Assembly (NCBI RefSeq): GCF_007421925.1
Contig: NZ_QMDX01000001.1
Location: 456,629-520,628 of the forward strand
Direction: 5' to 3'
DNA from: Haloglomus irregulare
GTDB taxonomy: Archaea; Halobacteriota; Halobacteria; Halobacteriales; Haloarculaceae
DNA: 64,000 bases
Shown: in pieces, positions 9,235 through 17,954 of the stretch
Layout of the letters: each line of letters opens with the position of its first letter
How positions within the stretch are numbered: the stretch's first letter is position 1
The notes under the pieces: model-generated
What the model saw: the letters and a program-made list of their open reading frames with translations, nothing else
Told to the model about the DNA's origin: nothing
The model's database searches: none
Program-made: the position numbers and the translations under genes

Positions 9235-9653
9235 ATGGCCCTCCGCACCGTCACCCGCTGGCTCCTGCTGGTCCTCGCCGGCTGCACGGCCGGCCTCCCG
9301 GGGGCGGCGGTCCGTCCGACCCGGCCGCCACGGCGACGCCGAGGCCCGGTGCCTCCGTCCACCACGGGATGACAGCGGACGTCGACATTCAGGCGTTCCA
9401 GGCCCCGCCAGTCCGCGTCGTCGCCACCGGGCACCCGACGAACCGGGCCCCCGTGGACGGGACGTTCGAGGGCAGCTTCACCGCCGAGTCCGACGAGGGG
9501 GCCGGCGCCTTCGAGGCGGACACGACCAGCCACGCCATCGTCTCCGTCGACGGCGGGACGGCATGGGACCGGACCGTCCGCCACTGCGAGGAGTGCGGAC
9601 CCCGTGTCGGCGAGGACGGGAACGTCACGACCGAGGGGCACGCCGTGACCTGA
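9235..9653 (+). pseudogene. Small predicted lipoprotein, single-base frameshift
   Basis: ATG 9235 opens a classic lipoprotein signal (MALRTVTRWLLLVLAGC, lipobox LAGC). The frame then breaks: continued in-frame reading reaches TGA at 9370-9372, whereas the adjacent frame encodes a natural lipoprotein linker (GGGPSDPAATATP) running into MTADVDIQAFQ and on to the stop at 9653. Adding one G to the G5 run at 9300-9304 joins signal, linker and domain into about 140 residues. The mature domain has an ECG motif near the C-terminus and no recognised family. Homopolymer error or genuine frameshift cannot be separated here. Confidence 0.6.
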
Positions 9654-9667
9654 AGCGCTGCGGCGAG

Positions 9668-10543
9668 CTACGGGTCCCGCGAGGCCCCCCGGCGCAGTCG
9701 GGCGGCCACCCGCGCGCCGGTCGTCCGTTCGACCCGACGGCCCTCGAAGACGGTCCAGGCGGTCGCCGCGGCCTCCTGGTCGGTGCGGAAGTCAAGGTCG
9801 TAGTCGACATCGACGAGCACCAGCGGCTCGGGCGGGGCGGCGGCGACGCCGTCGGGCCCCGGGAGCGGCTCGTCGTCCAGCACCCGGTCGACGAAGGCGG
9901 GGTCGCGCTCGCCGGCGCCGACCGAGGCGACCAGCGACGCGAGCCGCCGGACGCACTCGCGGGGGAAGCCGTCGGCGCGCGCCCCCAGCAGGAGGTACGA
10001 ACCGTCGCGCTCGGCCGACAGCGACAGGTCCCGCCGGGTCCGGTCGCCGCGGGGGTTCGCGCTCAGGTCGTGGAGGTCGACGTCGCCCGACAGCCGGTCG
10101 CAGGCCCCCCGGACGGCGTCGTCGTCGGCTTCGGGCGCGTGGAGGTGGTACTCGTAGGTGCGCTCGCGGGCGTCGTGGGTGGCGTGGAAGTCGGGCGGGA
10201 CGTCGGCGCTGGCGTGGACGCGCACGTCGCCCGGGAGTTCACCGCAGAACGCCCGCGGCGTCAGCCAGTCGGGCGCGTCGAAGGCGACGGTCTGGGCGAC
10301 CGCCGAGACTCCCCGGTCCGTCCGCCCGGCGGCGGCCCATCCCGGCGGCGTCTCGCGGCTGGCACCCGCCGGGGCCGGCGGCCCCGCGAGCACGTCCAGC
10401 CGGCAGAGCGCGTCGAGCAGCGTGTCCTCGACGGTGTCGCCGTCGGGCTGTCGCTGGAACCCCCGGTAGCCGGTCCCGTCGTAGGCGACGCGGTAGGCGC
10501 GCCGACCGGAGGTGGCCCCGTCGGCCGCGGCGTCGTCGGTCAC
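9668..10543 (-). CDS. truA: tRNA pseudouridine synthase A
   Basis: 291-residue TruA-family enzyme that isomerises uridines 38-40 in tRNA anticodon stems. The catalytic motif GRTDRGVSA puts the nucleophilic Asp at residue 76; the N-terminal core YDGTGYRGFQRQPDGDTVED and the later TYEYHLHAP strand are typical. The start is taken as GTG 10543 (protein MTDDAAADG) because upstream in-frame codons add a non-conserved stretch and the family core begins soon after. It is divergent from the nucleotidyltransferase gene at 10627. Confidence 0.93.
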   Translation of the reverse strand: MTDDAAADGATSGRRAYRVAYDGTGYRGFQRQPDGDTVEDTLLDALCRLDVLAGPPAPAGASRETPPGWAAAGRTDRGVSAVAQTVAFDAPDWLTPRAFCGELPGDVRVHASADVPPDFHATHDARERTYEYHLHAPEADDDAVRGACDRLSGDVDLHDLSANPRGDRTRRDLSLSAERDGSYLLLGARADGFPRECVRRLASLVASVGAGERDPAFVDRVLDDEPLPGPDGVAAAPPEPLVLVDVDYDLDFRTDQEAAATAWTVFEGRRVERTTGARVAARLRRGASRDP

Positions 10544-10626
10544 GCCTCCCCGTTCGGCGACGGGCGGCAAAAACCGCTGGGGCGCCTGCCGCCAGGACTT
10601 TGCCGCGGGCCACCCTGGCGCCGTCC

Positions 10627-11457
10627 GTGCAGGCTGTGCTCCCCGCCGCCGGCCGCGGCACCCGGATGGGTCCGCTCACCGCGCGACGGCCGAAACCGCT
10701 GGTCCCGGTCCGCGGCCGGCCGCTGCTCGCGCACGCGCTGGACGCCGTCCGGCCCGTGGTCGAGAGCGGGGCGTCGGAGACGCCCCGGGCGAGCGGCACC
10801 GCCGTGAGCGGCGCCGTCGTCGTCGGCGGCGACCACGGCGACCGCGTGCGCGACCGGTTCGGCGACAGCGACCGGGGGCTGCCGCTGACGTACGTCGAGC
10901 AGCCCGAGCAGCGCGGGCTGGCCGACGCGCTGGCGTGTGCCGAGCCCGCCGTCGAGGGCCCGTTCGTCCACCTGAACGCGGACAACGTCTTCGGTCCCGA
11001 CCCCGGCGGGGTGGCGAACGTCCGCCGGCTGGTCGCCCGCCAGCGGGCGACCGACGCCGACGCCGTCCTGCTCGTCGAGCGGGTCCCCCCCGAAGCCGCC
11101 CGGCGCGTGGGCGTCGTGCGGACCGACGGTGACGGTCGGGTCGTGGACGTGGTCGAGAAACCCGACGACCTCCCGCCGGAGGCCCACGGCGCTCGCTGCA
11201 CGGGCGGGTCCGGGCGGCTGGTCCAGACCGGCCGCTTCGCGTTCTCCCCGGGCGTCTTCGATGCCTGTCGCGCGGTCGGACGGGGCGACACCGGGGAACG
11301 CGAGCTCTCGGATGCCATCTCCCGACTGGCGCGTGAGGGCCGCGTCGAGACCGTCCGGCTGCGTGGCTGGCGCCGGAACGTCAACACCCCCCGGGACCGC
11401 GCGGCCGTCGAGGCCCGGCTGCTCGGGGGGAAGGCGTCGGGCGACCCCCACCGTTGA
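10627..11457 (+). CDS. Sugar-phosphate nucleotidyltransferase
   Basis: 276-residue NTP_transferase-family enzyme (glucose-1-phosphate thymidylyl/uridylyltransferase-like). The nucleotide-binding signature is at the N-terminus: LPAAGRGTRMGPLTARRPKP. Other hallmarks are EQPEQRGLADAL (uridylyltransferase-like), HLNADNVFG (metal-binding Asp) and VVEKPDDLP. It would activate a sugar phosphate for surface polysaccharide or N-glycan synthesis; the exact sugar and nucleotide cannot be read from sequence. GTG 10627 places the signature right at the start, as usual. There is no left-handed beta-helix extension, so it lacks the acetyltransferase half of GlmU-type enzymes. Confidence 0.85.
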   Translation: MQAVLPAAGRGTRMGPLTARRPKPLVPVRGRPLLAHALDAVRPVVESGASETPRASGTAVSGAVVVGGDHGDRVRDRFGDSDRGLPLTYVEQPEQRGLADALACAEPAVEGPFVHLNADNVFGPDPGGVANVRRLVARQRATDADAVLLVERVPPEAARRVGVVRTDGDGRVVDVVEKPDDLPPEAHGARCTGGSGRLVQTGRFAFSPGVFDACRAVGRGDTGERELSDAISRLAREGRVETVRLRGWRRNVNTPRDRAAVEARLLGGKASGDPHR

Positions 11458-11530
11458 CCCCGCAAACCACACGACTGCAGCGGGACGCGGTGGCCGCGGG
11501 ATTCAAGCCGTCCCGTCTCCAACCGAGGAT

Positions 11531-12286
11531 ATGGACCCAGCGGTCCTCCGGGACGACATGGTCGACAGCCTCGAACACGAGGCCAAGCGGTGCGTCCGGT
11601 CGGAGGCCGTCAGCGTCGCGATGCGGGCGGTGCCGCGGGAGGCGTTCGTCGACGACGAGCGGGCCGCCTACGCCGACCGCGCGTTCGAGCGCCACGGCAC
11701 CCGCGTGCTGGCCCCCTCGACCGCCGCGCGGCTGCTGGAGGCGCTCGTCCCGGAGCCCGGCGACGAGGTGCTCGTCGTCGGCGCGGGCGTCGGCTACACC
11801 GCCGCGGTCTGTGCCGAGCTGGCCGGCGCGCGCCACGTCCACGCGGTCGACATCGACCGGCGACTGGTGTACGACGCCCGGTCGAACCTGGCCGAGGCGG
11901 GCTACGGCGAGGTGCTGGTCGACTGCCGGGACGGCGCCGACGGCCTCCCGGAGTACGCCCCGTACGACCGGGTGCTGGTCGAGGCGGCGGCCATCGAGCC
12001 GCCACGGCGGCTGGTGCGCCAACTGGCCGATGACGGCCGGCTGGTGCTCCCGCTGGGCGGCGGCGAGCAGACGCTGACCGTCGTCGAGCCGACCGCCACC
12101 CGCGGCTACGAGACCGTCGGCCGCCGGGGGACGACGGCGTTCGCCCCGATGCTCGTCGAGGGCGAGCAGGCGACCACCGTCGAGCGCAACCGGACGGTGC
12201 GGGAGGACCGCGAACACGCCGAGCGGGCCGCCGAGCGCCGGAAGGGCTGGGAGCAGGAGTGGATCGACTGGGACCGGGAGCTGTAG
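11531..12286 (+). CDS. Protein-L-isoaspartate O-methyltransferase-like protein
   Basis: 251-residue SAM-dependent methyltransferase of the PCMT family, which repairs isoaspartyl residues in aged proteins. The N-terminal half carries the family substrate region (AVPREAFVDDERAAYADRAF) and the SAM-binding glycine loop is VLVVGAGVGYTAAVCAEL with acidic ribose ligand in HAVDIDRR. The C-terminus has a haloarchaeal charged extension ending WEQEWIDWDREL. Haloarchaea usually have two PCMT paralogues, often annotated pcm1 and pcm2; I cannot assign this copy. It lies 74 bp after the nucleotidyltransferase on the same strand. Confidence 0.85.
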   Translation: MDPAVLRDDMVDSLEHEAKRCVRSEAVSVAMRAVPREAFVDDERAAYADRAFERHGTRVLAPSTAARLLEALVPEPGDEVLVVGAGVGYTAAVCAELAGARHVHAVDIDRRLVYDARSNLAEAGYGEVLVDCRDGADGLPEYAPYDRVLVEAAAIEPPRRLVRQLADDGRLVLPLGGGEQTLTVVEPTATRGYETVGRRGTTAFAPMLVEGEQATTVERNRTVREDREHAERAAERRKGWEQEWIDWDREL

Positions 12287-12338
12287 TCGCCGACCGGAGC
12301 GACAAGCTACTTACCGACCAGCCCCCGAGAACGGATAG

Positions 12339-13421
12339 ATGCACGACTTCGTCGTCGTCGGCTGTGGGCCGGCCGGCGCGCGGTTCGCCCGGAGCGCGGC
12401 CGAGCGCGGTCGGGACGTGCTCGTCCTCGAACAGGGCGAGGTGGGGGAGCCGCTGGCCTGCTCCGGTCACGTCTCGCTCGACGTCTGGGACTACGTACCC
12501 GAGGACGACCACGAGACGCTGTTCCAGAACGCCATCCGGGGGGCCCGGTTCCACCTCGGCGGCGCCGACTCACCCGCCCACCGGTTCCACCGGGACGAGC
12601 CCATCTCGAACGCGGTCGACCGGGTGGGGCTGGACCGGGCCCTCGCGCGGGCCGCCGCCGACGCCGGCGCCGACGTGCGCGACCACCACACCGTCACGGC
12701 GGTCGACGAGCGTCGGGACGGCGTGACCGTCACCGCCCGCGGCCCGGACGGCACGGGGCGCCACGAGGCCCGGATGGTCGTCGGCGCCGACGGCCCGCGC
12801 TCGCGGGTCCGGGACGAATGTGGCCTCCCCGAGCCGGACGAGTTCCTCCACGGCGTGCTCGGCTTCGACGAGGACCCCGACGCCGAGGAGTTCGTCGACG
12901 TCCACCTGACGGTCCCGCGCTTCTTCGCCTGGCGCATCCCGCGGGGCGATGCGGGCGTGGAGTACGGGCTGGCGGTGTCGCCGGGCGAGGACGAGCGCGC
13001 CCGGTTCGAGACGCTCTGCGAGGACTACGGCGTGACGCTGGACCGGCGCTGCTCCGGGCTCATCCCCGTCGGCCCGCCCAAGCGGGTGACGGGCCGGCGC
13101 TCGCTGCTCGTCGGCGACGCCGCCGCCCAGACCAAGCCGTTCACCGGCGGGGGCATCCTCTACGGGATGCGCGCAGCCGACCACGCCGCCCGGGCCGTCG
13201 ACCCAGCCGACCCGGGGACGCTGGGTGACTACGAGCGGACATGGCGCGAGGACCTCCGCACGGAGCAGCGCCTGGGCCACCTCGTCCGGGCCGGCTACGA
13301 CGCTCCCGGGCCGGTCAAACGCGCCGGGCTCCGGGCGTTCTCCGGGGAGATCGGCGTCCACATGGACGAGCCCTCGACGCTGTTCTCCAGGGCACAGTTG
13401 CGCGCGCTACTGCCGATGTAG
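12339..13421 (+). CDS. Geranylgeranyl reductase family FAD-dependent oxidoreductase
   Basis: 360-residue flavoprotein of the geranylgeranyl/digeranylgeranylglycerophospholipid reductase family, which saturates isoprenoid chains of archaeal membrane lipids or quinones. The FAD Rossmann motif is VVVGCGPAGARFARSA with acidic end VLVLEQ; LACSGHVS resembles the family's Cys-bearing loop and GDAAAQTKPFTGGGILYGM is the second FAD motif. An AT-rich box (about 12306-12314) sits roughly 28 nt before ATG 12339, supporting a leaderless start. Which isoprenoid is reduced cannot be decided; haloarchaea carry several paralogues. Confidence 0.88.
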   Translation: MHDFVVVGCGPAGARFARSAAERGRDVLVLEQGEVGEPLACSGHVSLDVWDYVPEDDHETLFQNAIRGARFHLGGADSPAHRFHRDEPISNAVDRVGLDRALARAAADAGADVRDHHTVTAVDERRDGVTVTARGPDGTGRHEARMVVGADGPRSRVRDECGLPEPDEFLHGVLGFDEDPDAEEFVDVHLTVPRFFAWRIPRGDAGVEYGLAVSPGEDERARFETLCEDYGVTLDRRCSGLIPVGPPKRVTGRRSLLVGDAAAQTKPFTGGGILYGMRAADHAARAVDPADPGTLGDYERTWREDLRTEQRLGHLVRAGYDAPGPVKRAGLRAFSGEIGVHMDEPSTLFSRAQLRALLPM

Positions 13422-13526
13422 GGGGCCGGGACGCGCGCTCAGGACCGACACGGCCGGCGGCTGGAACCCGTCGGCGAGTCGGTCGGGGATGGGGGGCCCG
13501 TCACCCGGCGACTGTCGCGGGAGTCG

Positions 13527-14759
13527 TCAGTCGCGCCGGCGGAGCAGCAGCGCCGACAGCAGCAGGCCGAGGACCGCGACGGCGGGCGTGAACCCGGGGA
13601 GCCCGACCGCCGGCGTGGCGGTTTCCGTCTCGGTCGGCGTGGCGGTCGGGGTCGGGATCGGCGTGGCGGTCGGGGTCGGGGTCGGCGTGCCCGCGTCGGG
13701 GTCGAACCCACGGACGGTCAGGGTGTTCGAGCTGAGGCTGCCCGACTGGGCCTGGACGGTGTGGTTGCCGGACGACTCGACGCGGAGGCGGAACTCGCCG
13801 TCGGCCCCTGTCTGCCCGAGGCGCTCGGAGTCGTAGCTGATATCGGCCCCGTTGACCGGTTCACCGTACGCGTTCACCACGGAGACGCGAAGTCGGTTCC
13901 CGACGAGGACGCGCGTGCTCTCGGCCGTCAGGTTCAGCTCCGGCGTCCGCTGGATCGTAGCGCTGACCTCCCGGTTCGACTCGCCGACGCTGAGCGTCCG
14001 TTCCGCGGTCTGGTAGCCGTCCTTGGTGACCGAGACCTCCTGCGCCGTATTGACGGGGATGGTGAACGTCACGCGACCGTTGCTGGTCCGCTGGGTGCCG
14101 ATGTCCTCGATGGTGACGGCCGCGTTGGGGACGGTCCGCGGGTCGTCGAAGTGGTCGTCGAACACGCGGAACTCCACGTTGACGCTCCCGCGGCGCATCT
14201 CGTACGAGCGGATGACGTTGCCGGTGACGGAGAGGGCGGTCTCGTTGCGGAAGAAGCCGGGCTTGCGGAAGATGACCCTGTAGTCCCGCTGCTCGACGGT
14301 GCCGGTACTGAACCGGCCCGCCGCGTTCGTCTGGCCCGTGACGACCACGCGCTGTCCCTGCCGGACGAAGACGGTCGCGTTCCGGACGGGCTGGTCGTCA
14401 CCGTCGGTGATCGTCAGCGTCGCGGACCCCCTCCGTGCGACCTCGACGGTCACCGCCTCGGCCTCGGCGTCCGTGACCCGTTTCGGGAAGTTGCGGACGT
14501 ACCTGTCGTCCTGGACGGTCAGCTCCACGTCCGCGCCGCGGGGCACGTCGATGAGCGTCCGACCACTGGAGGTGGTGGTCGCGGTGGCGTCCCCGCCGTC
14601 CCACGAGGCGTTGACCGTCGCCCCACTGACCGGGTCGCCGTCCTGGTTCACCACGGTCACGTCGAGCGTTGCCTGCTCCTGCGTCGCCACGGCGGTGCCC
14701 ACGAACGGGGCTGTCGCCGCGACGACAAGGACCACACTGAACAGTACGGCGCGTCGCAT
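13527..14759 (-). CDS. PGF-CTERM surface protein with carboxypeptidase-regulatory-like repeats
   Basis: 410-residue exported protein. It has an N-terminal signal peptide (cleavage near residue 25, ...VGTAVA), then several Ig-like carboxypeptidase-regulatory repeats (VTVVNQDGDPVSGATVNASW; ITDGDDQPVRNATVFV; VSVVNAYGEPVNGADISY). A Pro/Thr-rich linker of repeated TPTPTA units (13620-13690) follows, then the sorting signal LPGF, a hydrophobic helix and a terminal RRRD. This is the PGF-CTERM arrangement processed by archaeosortase ArtA and lipid-anchored to the cell surface. Function is probably structural or adhesive. ATG 14759 has a TATA-like element about 30 nt upstream. Confidence 0.88.
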   Translation of the reverse strand: MRRAVLFSVVLVVAATAPFVGTAVATQEQATLDVTVVNQDGDPVSGATVNASWDGGDATATTTSSGRTLIDVPRGADVELTVQDDRYVRNFPKRVTDAEAEAVTVEVARRGSATLTITDGDDQPVRNATVFVRQGQRVVVTGQTNAAGRFSTGTVEQRDYRVIFRKPGFFRNETALSVTGNVIRSYEMRRGSVNVEFRVFDDHFDDPRTVPNAAVTIEDIGTQRTSNGRVTFTIPVNTAQEVSVTKDGYQTAERTLSVGESNREVSATIQRTPELNLTAESTRVLVGNRLRVSVVNAYGEPVNGADISYDSERLGQTGADGEFRLRVESSGNHTVQAQSGSLSSNTLTVRGFDPDAGTPTPTPTATPIPTPTATPTETETATPAVGLPGFTPAVAVLGLLLSALLLRRRD

Positions 14760-14783
14760 ACCGCCACCCTCGATGGGGAGGTG

Positions 14784-14796
14784 TAAATATCCGCTG
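14784..14796 (-). promoter_or_regulatory. TATA-like promoter element of the PGF-CTERM gene
   Basis: Read on the minus strand this is ggatatttacacc, the only AT-rich patch in the gap, centred about 30 nt upstream of ATG 14759. That spacing fits a leaderless haloarchaeal promoter. Confidence 0.5.
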
Positions 14797-15020
14797 GCTT
14801 CTCCGGTCCCCAGTGAAACAACCGGAAAAGCGGCTCAAGACGGCGGTTTCCTCACGAACACCGTGCACCACGAGCCGGGAGGGGCGGCGCGACGGCCATG
14901 TCGGTGACCGCACTCCGGCCGTGGGACACGGGCGGCCGGGGTGGCGCCGGCAGGCGTGGGTCGTGCCGGAGCCACAAGCACGAAACGCTAAGTGGGTCCG
15001 ATGGCAACGGGCGAACAGGA

Positions 15021-15344
15021 ATGTGGGGCAGCCGCGACCGGGACCGGACACAGGTGACCTGCATCGCCTGCGGCGAGGAGGTACCGCGCACGGCGGCGCG
15101 GGAGTACGACAAGCACGGCGACCGGTGGGAGCGCGCGGACAAGCAGTTCGAGTACCTCTGCAAGGAGTGTCACAGCGACCTCTGCCACCAGCCGCGTGGC
15201 GACCTGGAGGCGGTGCTGGTCGAGAGCGGCGCCGGCGAGAGCGACCGCGAGGCGTTCCTTGGCCGGTACGCCGACCTCGCGACCGGCGACGCGGAGCCAG
15301 GGGACGAGGACGAGGCCGAGGGCGGCCGCGAGCGCGAGCGGTAG
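15021..15344 (+). CDS. Small zinc-ribbon-like haloarchaeal protein (107 aa)
   Basis: Acidic protein with two Cys pairs, TCIACGEEV near residue 14 and YLCKECHSDLCHQ near residue 48, which could bind one zinc in a rubredoxin-like or treble-clef-like knuckle. The N-terminus MWGSRDRDRTQVTC and the middle EYDKHGDRWERADK look conserved to me among haloarchaea (I believe a DUF7562-type family). The C-terminal third is low-complexity Asp/Glu/Gly. The start at ATG 15021 places the conserved MWGS at the N-terminus; in-frame codons upstream add unrelated sequence. Function unknown; possibly nucleic-acid or protein binding. Confidence 0.78.
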   Translation: MWGSRDRDRTQVTCIACGEEVPRTAAREYDKHGDRWERADKQFEYLCKECHSDLCHQPRGDLEAVLVESGAGESDREAFLGRYADLATGDAEPGDEDEAEGGRERER

Positions 15345-15392
15345 TCGTCGCGGCCCAACAGGACTAACTAGCCGTTTCTCCTACGACGTGGC

Positions 15393-16751
15393 ATGAGCGA
15401 CACGGACGCGGACGCGCAGGCCCAGGCCGGGACCGCCGAGGGGCAGGGGCCCGTCCGCATCGACGACGAGCTGGCGGCCGAACTCGAGCGCAAGCGCGAG
15501 TCACTGTTCGAGGAGTTCGAGCTCAACGACGAGTTCCCGAGCGAGGTGCTCCGGGAAGCCCGCGAGCGGACCACCGACACCGACGCCGAGATCCGGGACG
15601 AGCTCGACGAGGACTACCGCACGGACTGCCGGGACCTCACCACCTGCACCATCGACCCCGCCGATGCCCAGGACTACGACGACGCCATCTCCATCCGCCG
15701 CGACGAGGACTACTACTACCTCCACGTCCACATCGCGGACGTCACCCACTACGTCCAGCCGGGCAACGCGATGTGGGACGAGGCCGTCGAGCGGGCCAAC
15801 ACCGTCTACCTCCCGGGCTACACGATGCATATGCTGCCGCCCGTCCTCGCCGAGACGGTCTGCTCGCTCGTTCCGAACGAGGACCGGCTGGCCCACACCG
15901 TCGAGATGAAGATCGACGCCGAGACCCTCTCGAACGAGTCCATCGACATCTACAAATCGGTCGTCCACTCCGACGAGCGGCTCACCTACGCCGAGGCCGA
16001 GGCCCGCCTCGACCAGCCCGACGCCGACCTCCACGAGGAGCTGTCGCTGGCCTACGAGCTCACCGAGTCGCTCCACGAGCAGCGCAAGGCCGACGGCTCG
16101 CTCGTCCTCAACCCGAAGCGCGACCGCGCCCACACCATCATCGAGGAGTGCATGCTGAAGGCCAACAAGGCCGTAACGCACGAGCTCCAGTGGGTCCGCG
16201 GGCTGGAGGCGATGTTCCGGGTCCATCCCCAGCCCACCCCGGAGGAGTGGGACGAGGCGCTCCAGGAGATCCAGGACCTCGACGGCGTCTCCATCCCGGG
16301 CGAGGCCTGGGACGACCCGCGCAAGGCCGTCAACGCCACGCTGGAGCAGGCCCCCGGCCGACAGCTCAACGACATCCAGTGGGCCGTCATGAAGGTGATG
16401 CCCCGGGCGAAGTACATGGCCGACCCGTTCGGTGGCCACCACGCGCTCAATTTCGAGATCTACGGCCACTTCACCTCCCCCATCCGCCGGCTGAGCGACC
16501 TCGTCAACCACTGGATCATCTACCGGAACGAGACGCCCGGCGATCACGCGCTCCCGTCGCTCTGTGACCACGCCTCCTCGAAGCAGAAGGACGGCGAGAC
16601 CGTCGAGCGCATCTACAAGGACTTCCTGCAGGAGGTCGGCCTCGACCCGAGCGCCGTCAACAACCGCGGCATCGAGGTCGTCGAGGACCCCGGCCCGGAC
16701 GCGGACCTCGACCGCCGGAAGAGCGAGGTCAGCCCGGAAGCGTTCAACTGA
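15393..16751 (+). CDS. rnr: RNase II/R family exoribonuclease (RNB domain only)
   Basis: 452-residue 3'-5' exoribonuclease consisting essentially of the RNB catalytic domain. The Asp cluster that binds Mg2+ is visible as TIDPADAQDYDDAIS (about 86-100); HIADVTHYVQPG and the C-terminal YGHFTSPIRRLSDL are RNB hallmarks. Unlike bacterial RNase R (about 800 residues), no cold-shock or S1 RNA-binding domains are present, which is normal for the haloarchaeal enzyme. Haloarchaea lack an exosome, so this is likely a main RNA-degrading exonuclease. An AT-rich box near 15367 sits about 26 nt before the ATG. Confidence 0.93.
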   Translation: MSDTDADAQAQAGTAEGQGPVRIDDELAAELERKRESLFEEFELNDEFPSEVLREARERTTDTDAEIRDELDEDYRTDCRDLTTCTIDPADAQDYDDAISIRRDEDYYYLHVHIADVTHYVQPGNAMWDEAVERANTVYLPGYTMHMLPPVLAETVCSLVPNEDRLAHTVEMKIDAETLSNESIDIYKSVVHSDERLTYAEAEARLDQPDADLHEELSLAYELTESLHEQRKADGSLVLNPKRDRAHTIIEECMLKANKAVTHELQWVRGLEAMFRVHPQPTPEEWDEALQEIQDLDGVSIPGEAWDDPRKAVNATLEQAPGRQLNDIQWAVMKVMPRAKYMADPFGGHHALNFEIYGHFTSPIRRLSDLVNHWIIYRNETPGDHALPSLCDHASSKQKDGETVERIYKDFLQEVGLDPSAVNNRGIEVVEDPGPDADLDRRKSEVSPEAFN

Positions 16752-17142
16752 GGCGAGCGTCGGCCGTGACGGCAGCCGCTATCGGCGCGTCGGGACCGGA
16801 GTCAGGAGAACGTCGAGGACGCTCGGTCGCGGCCCGGAGTCCGACCACGTCGGATAGCGACCGCGGACATCGGGCGACCGACTCCCGAGTCCCTCGGGGC
16901 GGTCGACCGCCGCGCAGTCCCCGGTATCCGGGACCGGTTCCGGGCCGGAATCGGTTGTCGCGTCGTGGTGGTTCAGGGCGTGTGGCATCGGGGGGTCACT
17001 CGTCGGATCGTTCCGTGGGCGGTTCGTCGCTCCGTTCGAGGGGGTCTCGGTCGGGGACACGTCGCCGGTTCCGGACTCGCTGTGAACGGATCCGGTCGGC
17101 GATGTCCCGCCGGTGGGTGGAGGGGTTCAACACGGGGGGTCA

Positions 17143-17161
17143 GCCGGCGGCGTCCGCCGGC
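17143..17161. repeat. Perfect inverted repeat GCCGGCGG-CGT-CCGCCGGC
   Basis: Eight-base arms (17143-17150 and 17154-17161) around a 3-nt loop. It would form a very stable hairpin on either strand. No gene is adjacent, so role is unknown; it could be a relic terminator. Confidence 0.55.
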
Positions 17162-17201
17162 ATCGGTACGTCGAACCCCCGGATAACGGCAGTCACGGAG
17201 G

Positions 17202-17219
17202 CTCAAAGAGGCCTTTGAG
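17202..17219. repeat. Inverted repeat CTCAAAG-AGGC-CTTTGAG
   Basis: Seven-base arms (17202-17208 and 17213-17219) with a 4-nt loop, symmetric enough to act in either direction. It lies about 450 bp after the ribonuclease gene and 110 bp before the truncated gene. Confidence 0.5.
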
Positions 17220-17326
17220 TGAGTCAGGTGCTCGTGGTCCACCCCCTGATTCCCCCGGCAGTCAGAGGTCGTGAAGCGTCCCGTTTTCAGTTATCGGTGG
17301 TCCTATCGGGTAATCCACGTGTTTGA

Positions 17327-17711
17327 TCACATATAGTCGGGATACCGGAGCTGGAACCGGAGTCGGTCGCCGCGGAGCCCGGTCGTTTCCCGGTCGTCGA
17401 GGCCGTTTCGCCGCCGTATCCCGGGTCGGTCCGGGTGCAGAACCGGGACGACGCCGCCCACGAGGTGTGTGTGACCGTCGACCGGCGCGGCGGGACCGTC
17501 CACGATGCGACGTTCGACCTCGGCCCGCGGGAGCCCCGCGAGTGCGGCGGCCCCTGCCGCCCGTCGGGAACAGGTGGACTGCGAGTGGGCCGGGCGCGGC
17601 CCCTTCACGGTGACCTGTACCGTCGACGGGGAGTACACGGCGACAGCCGGGAGCAGCACACGCTGGTCGGTGGCCCGGAGCGGCAGACGCGCTGTGACGG
17701 GGCGACGCTGA
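17327..17711 (+). pseudogene. Truncated and frameshifted haloarchaeal gene remnant
   Basis: From 17327 one frame gives a haloarchaeal-like sequence (VVEAVSPPYPGSVRVQNRDD, then HEVCVTVDRR and TFDLGPREPREC) resembling a beta-sandwich domain. Around 17560-17575 sense moves to another frame (VDCEWAGRGPFTVTCTVDGE, then YTATAGSSTRW), ending near 17711. A net shift of one base joins them. No start codon or signal peptide is present: the frame begins after a TGA at 17324-17326, directly behind an AT-rich patch, so the N-terminus is also lost. Family unknown; similar small haloarchaeal proteins are exported lipoproteins, which is inference. Confidence 0.55.
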
Positions 17712-17719
17712 CCCGCTGA

Positions 17720-17947
17720 TTACCGCGCGTACACCGGCCCGCCGACCAGCGACGGGAGCGCGACGCCGTCGTCGGGCGTCACCGCGAGATACGGCCGGTC
17801 GGCGGGCCCGAACACGTCGACGACGCGGCCGACCGTCTCCAGGTCCTCGTCGAGCACCATCGTCCCGATGTCGAGGTGGTCGTCGTCGGGGCAGCGGACG
17901 ACCGCCAGGCCCTGCGCGGTGCGGACGACCTCGCCGAGGCGTCTCAT
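17720..17947 (-). CDS. gar1: H/ACA ribonucleoprotein subunit Gar1-like protein
   Basis: 75-residue protein with the Gar1/Naf1 beta-barrel pattern: RRLGEVVRTAQGLAVVR, then MVLDEDLETVGRVVDVFGP and PYLAVTP. Gar1 helps H/ACA guide RNPs direct rRNA pseudouridylation. Short length is normal for archaea, which lack the RGG tails. Its ATG at 17947 starts 7 nt after the SRP19 stop on the same strand; srp19-gar1 pairing is a known archaeal arrangement and supports both calls. Confidence 0.87.
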   Translation of the reverse strand: MRRLGEVVRTAQGLAVVRCPDDDHLDIGTMVLDEDLETVGRVVDVFGPADRPYLAVTPDDGVALPSLVGGPVYAR

Positions 17948-17954
17948 CGGTCCA

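Larger units (their letters stand above)
16752..17326. other. Intergenic decay zone with hairpins, no intact gene
   Basis: 575 bp without a convincing coding region. On the minus strand about 17130-16779 is open and gives a Ser/Thr/Pro/Asp-rich linker-like peptide, but it has no conserved core and no clear start, so it may be a gene remnant. Two strong inverted repeats lie at its right end (listed separately). GC content is slightly lower and codon structure is lost compared with neighbours. Confidence 0.5.

Noticed and set aside
13620-13690. Tandem DNA repeats
   Set aside because: They encode the Thr/Pro linker of the PGF-CTERM protein and are a coding feature.
16752-17326. A tRNA or small-RNA gene in the gap, suggested by ggttcaa-like strings near 17125
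   Set aside because: No cloverleaf could be formed: the T-stem does not pair and no anticodon arm or acceptor stem is found.
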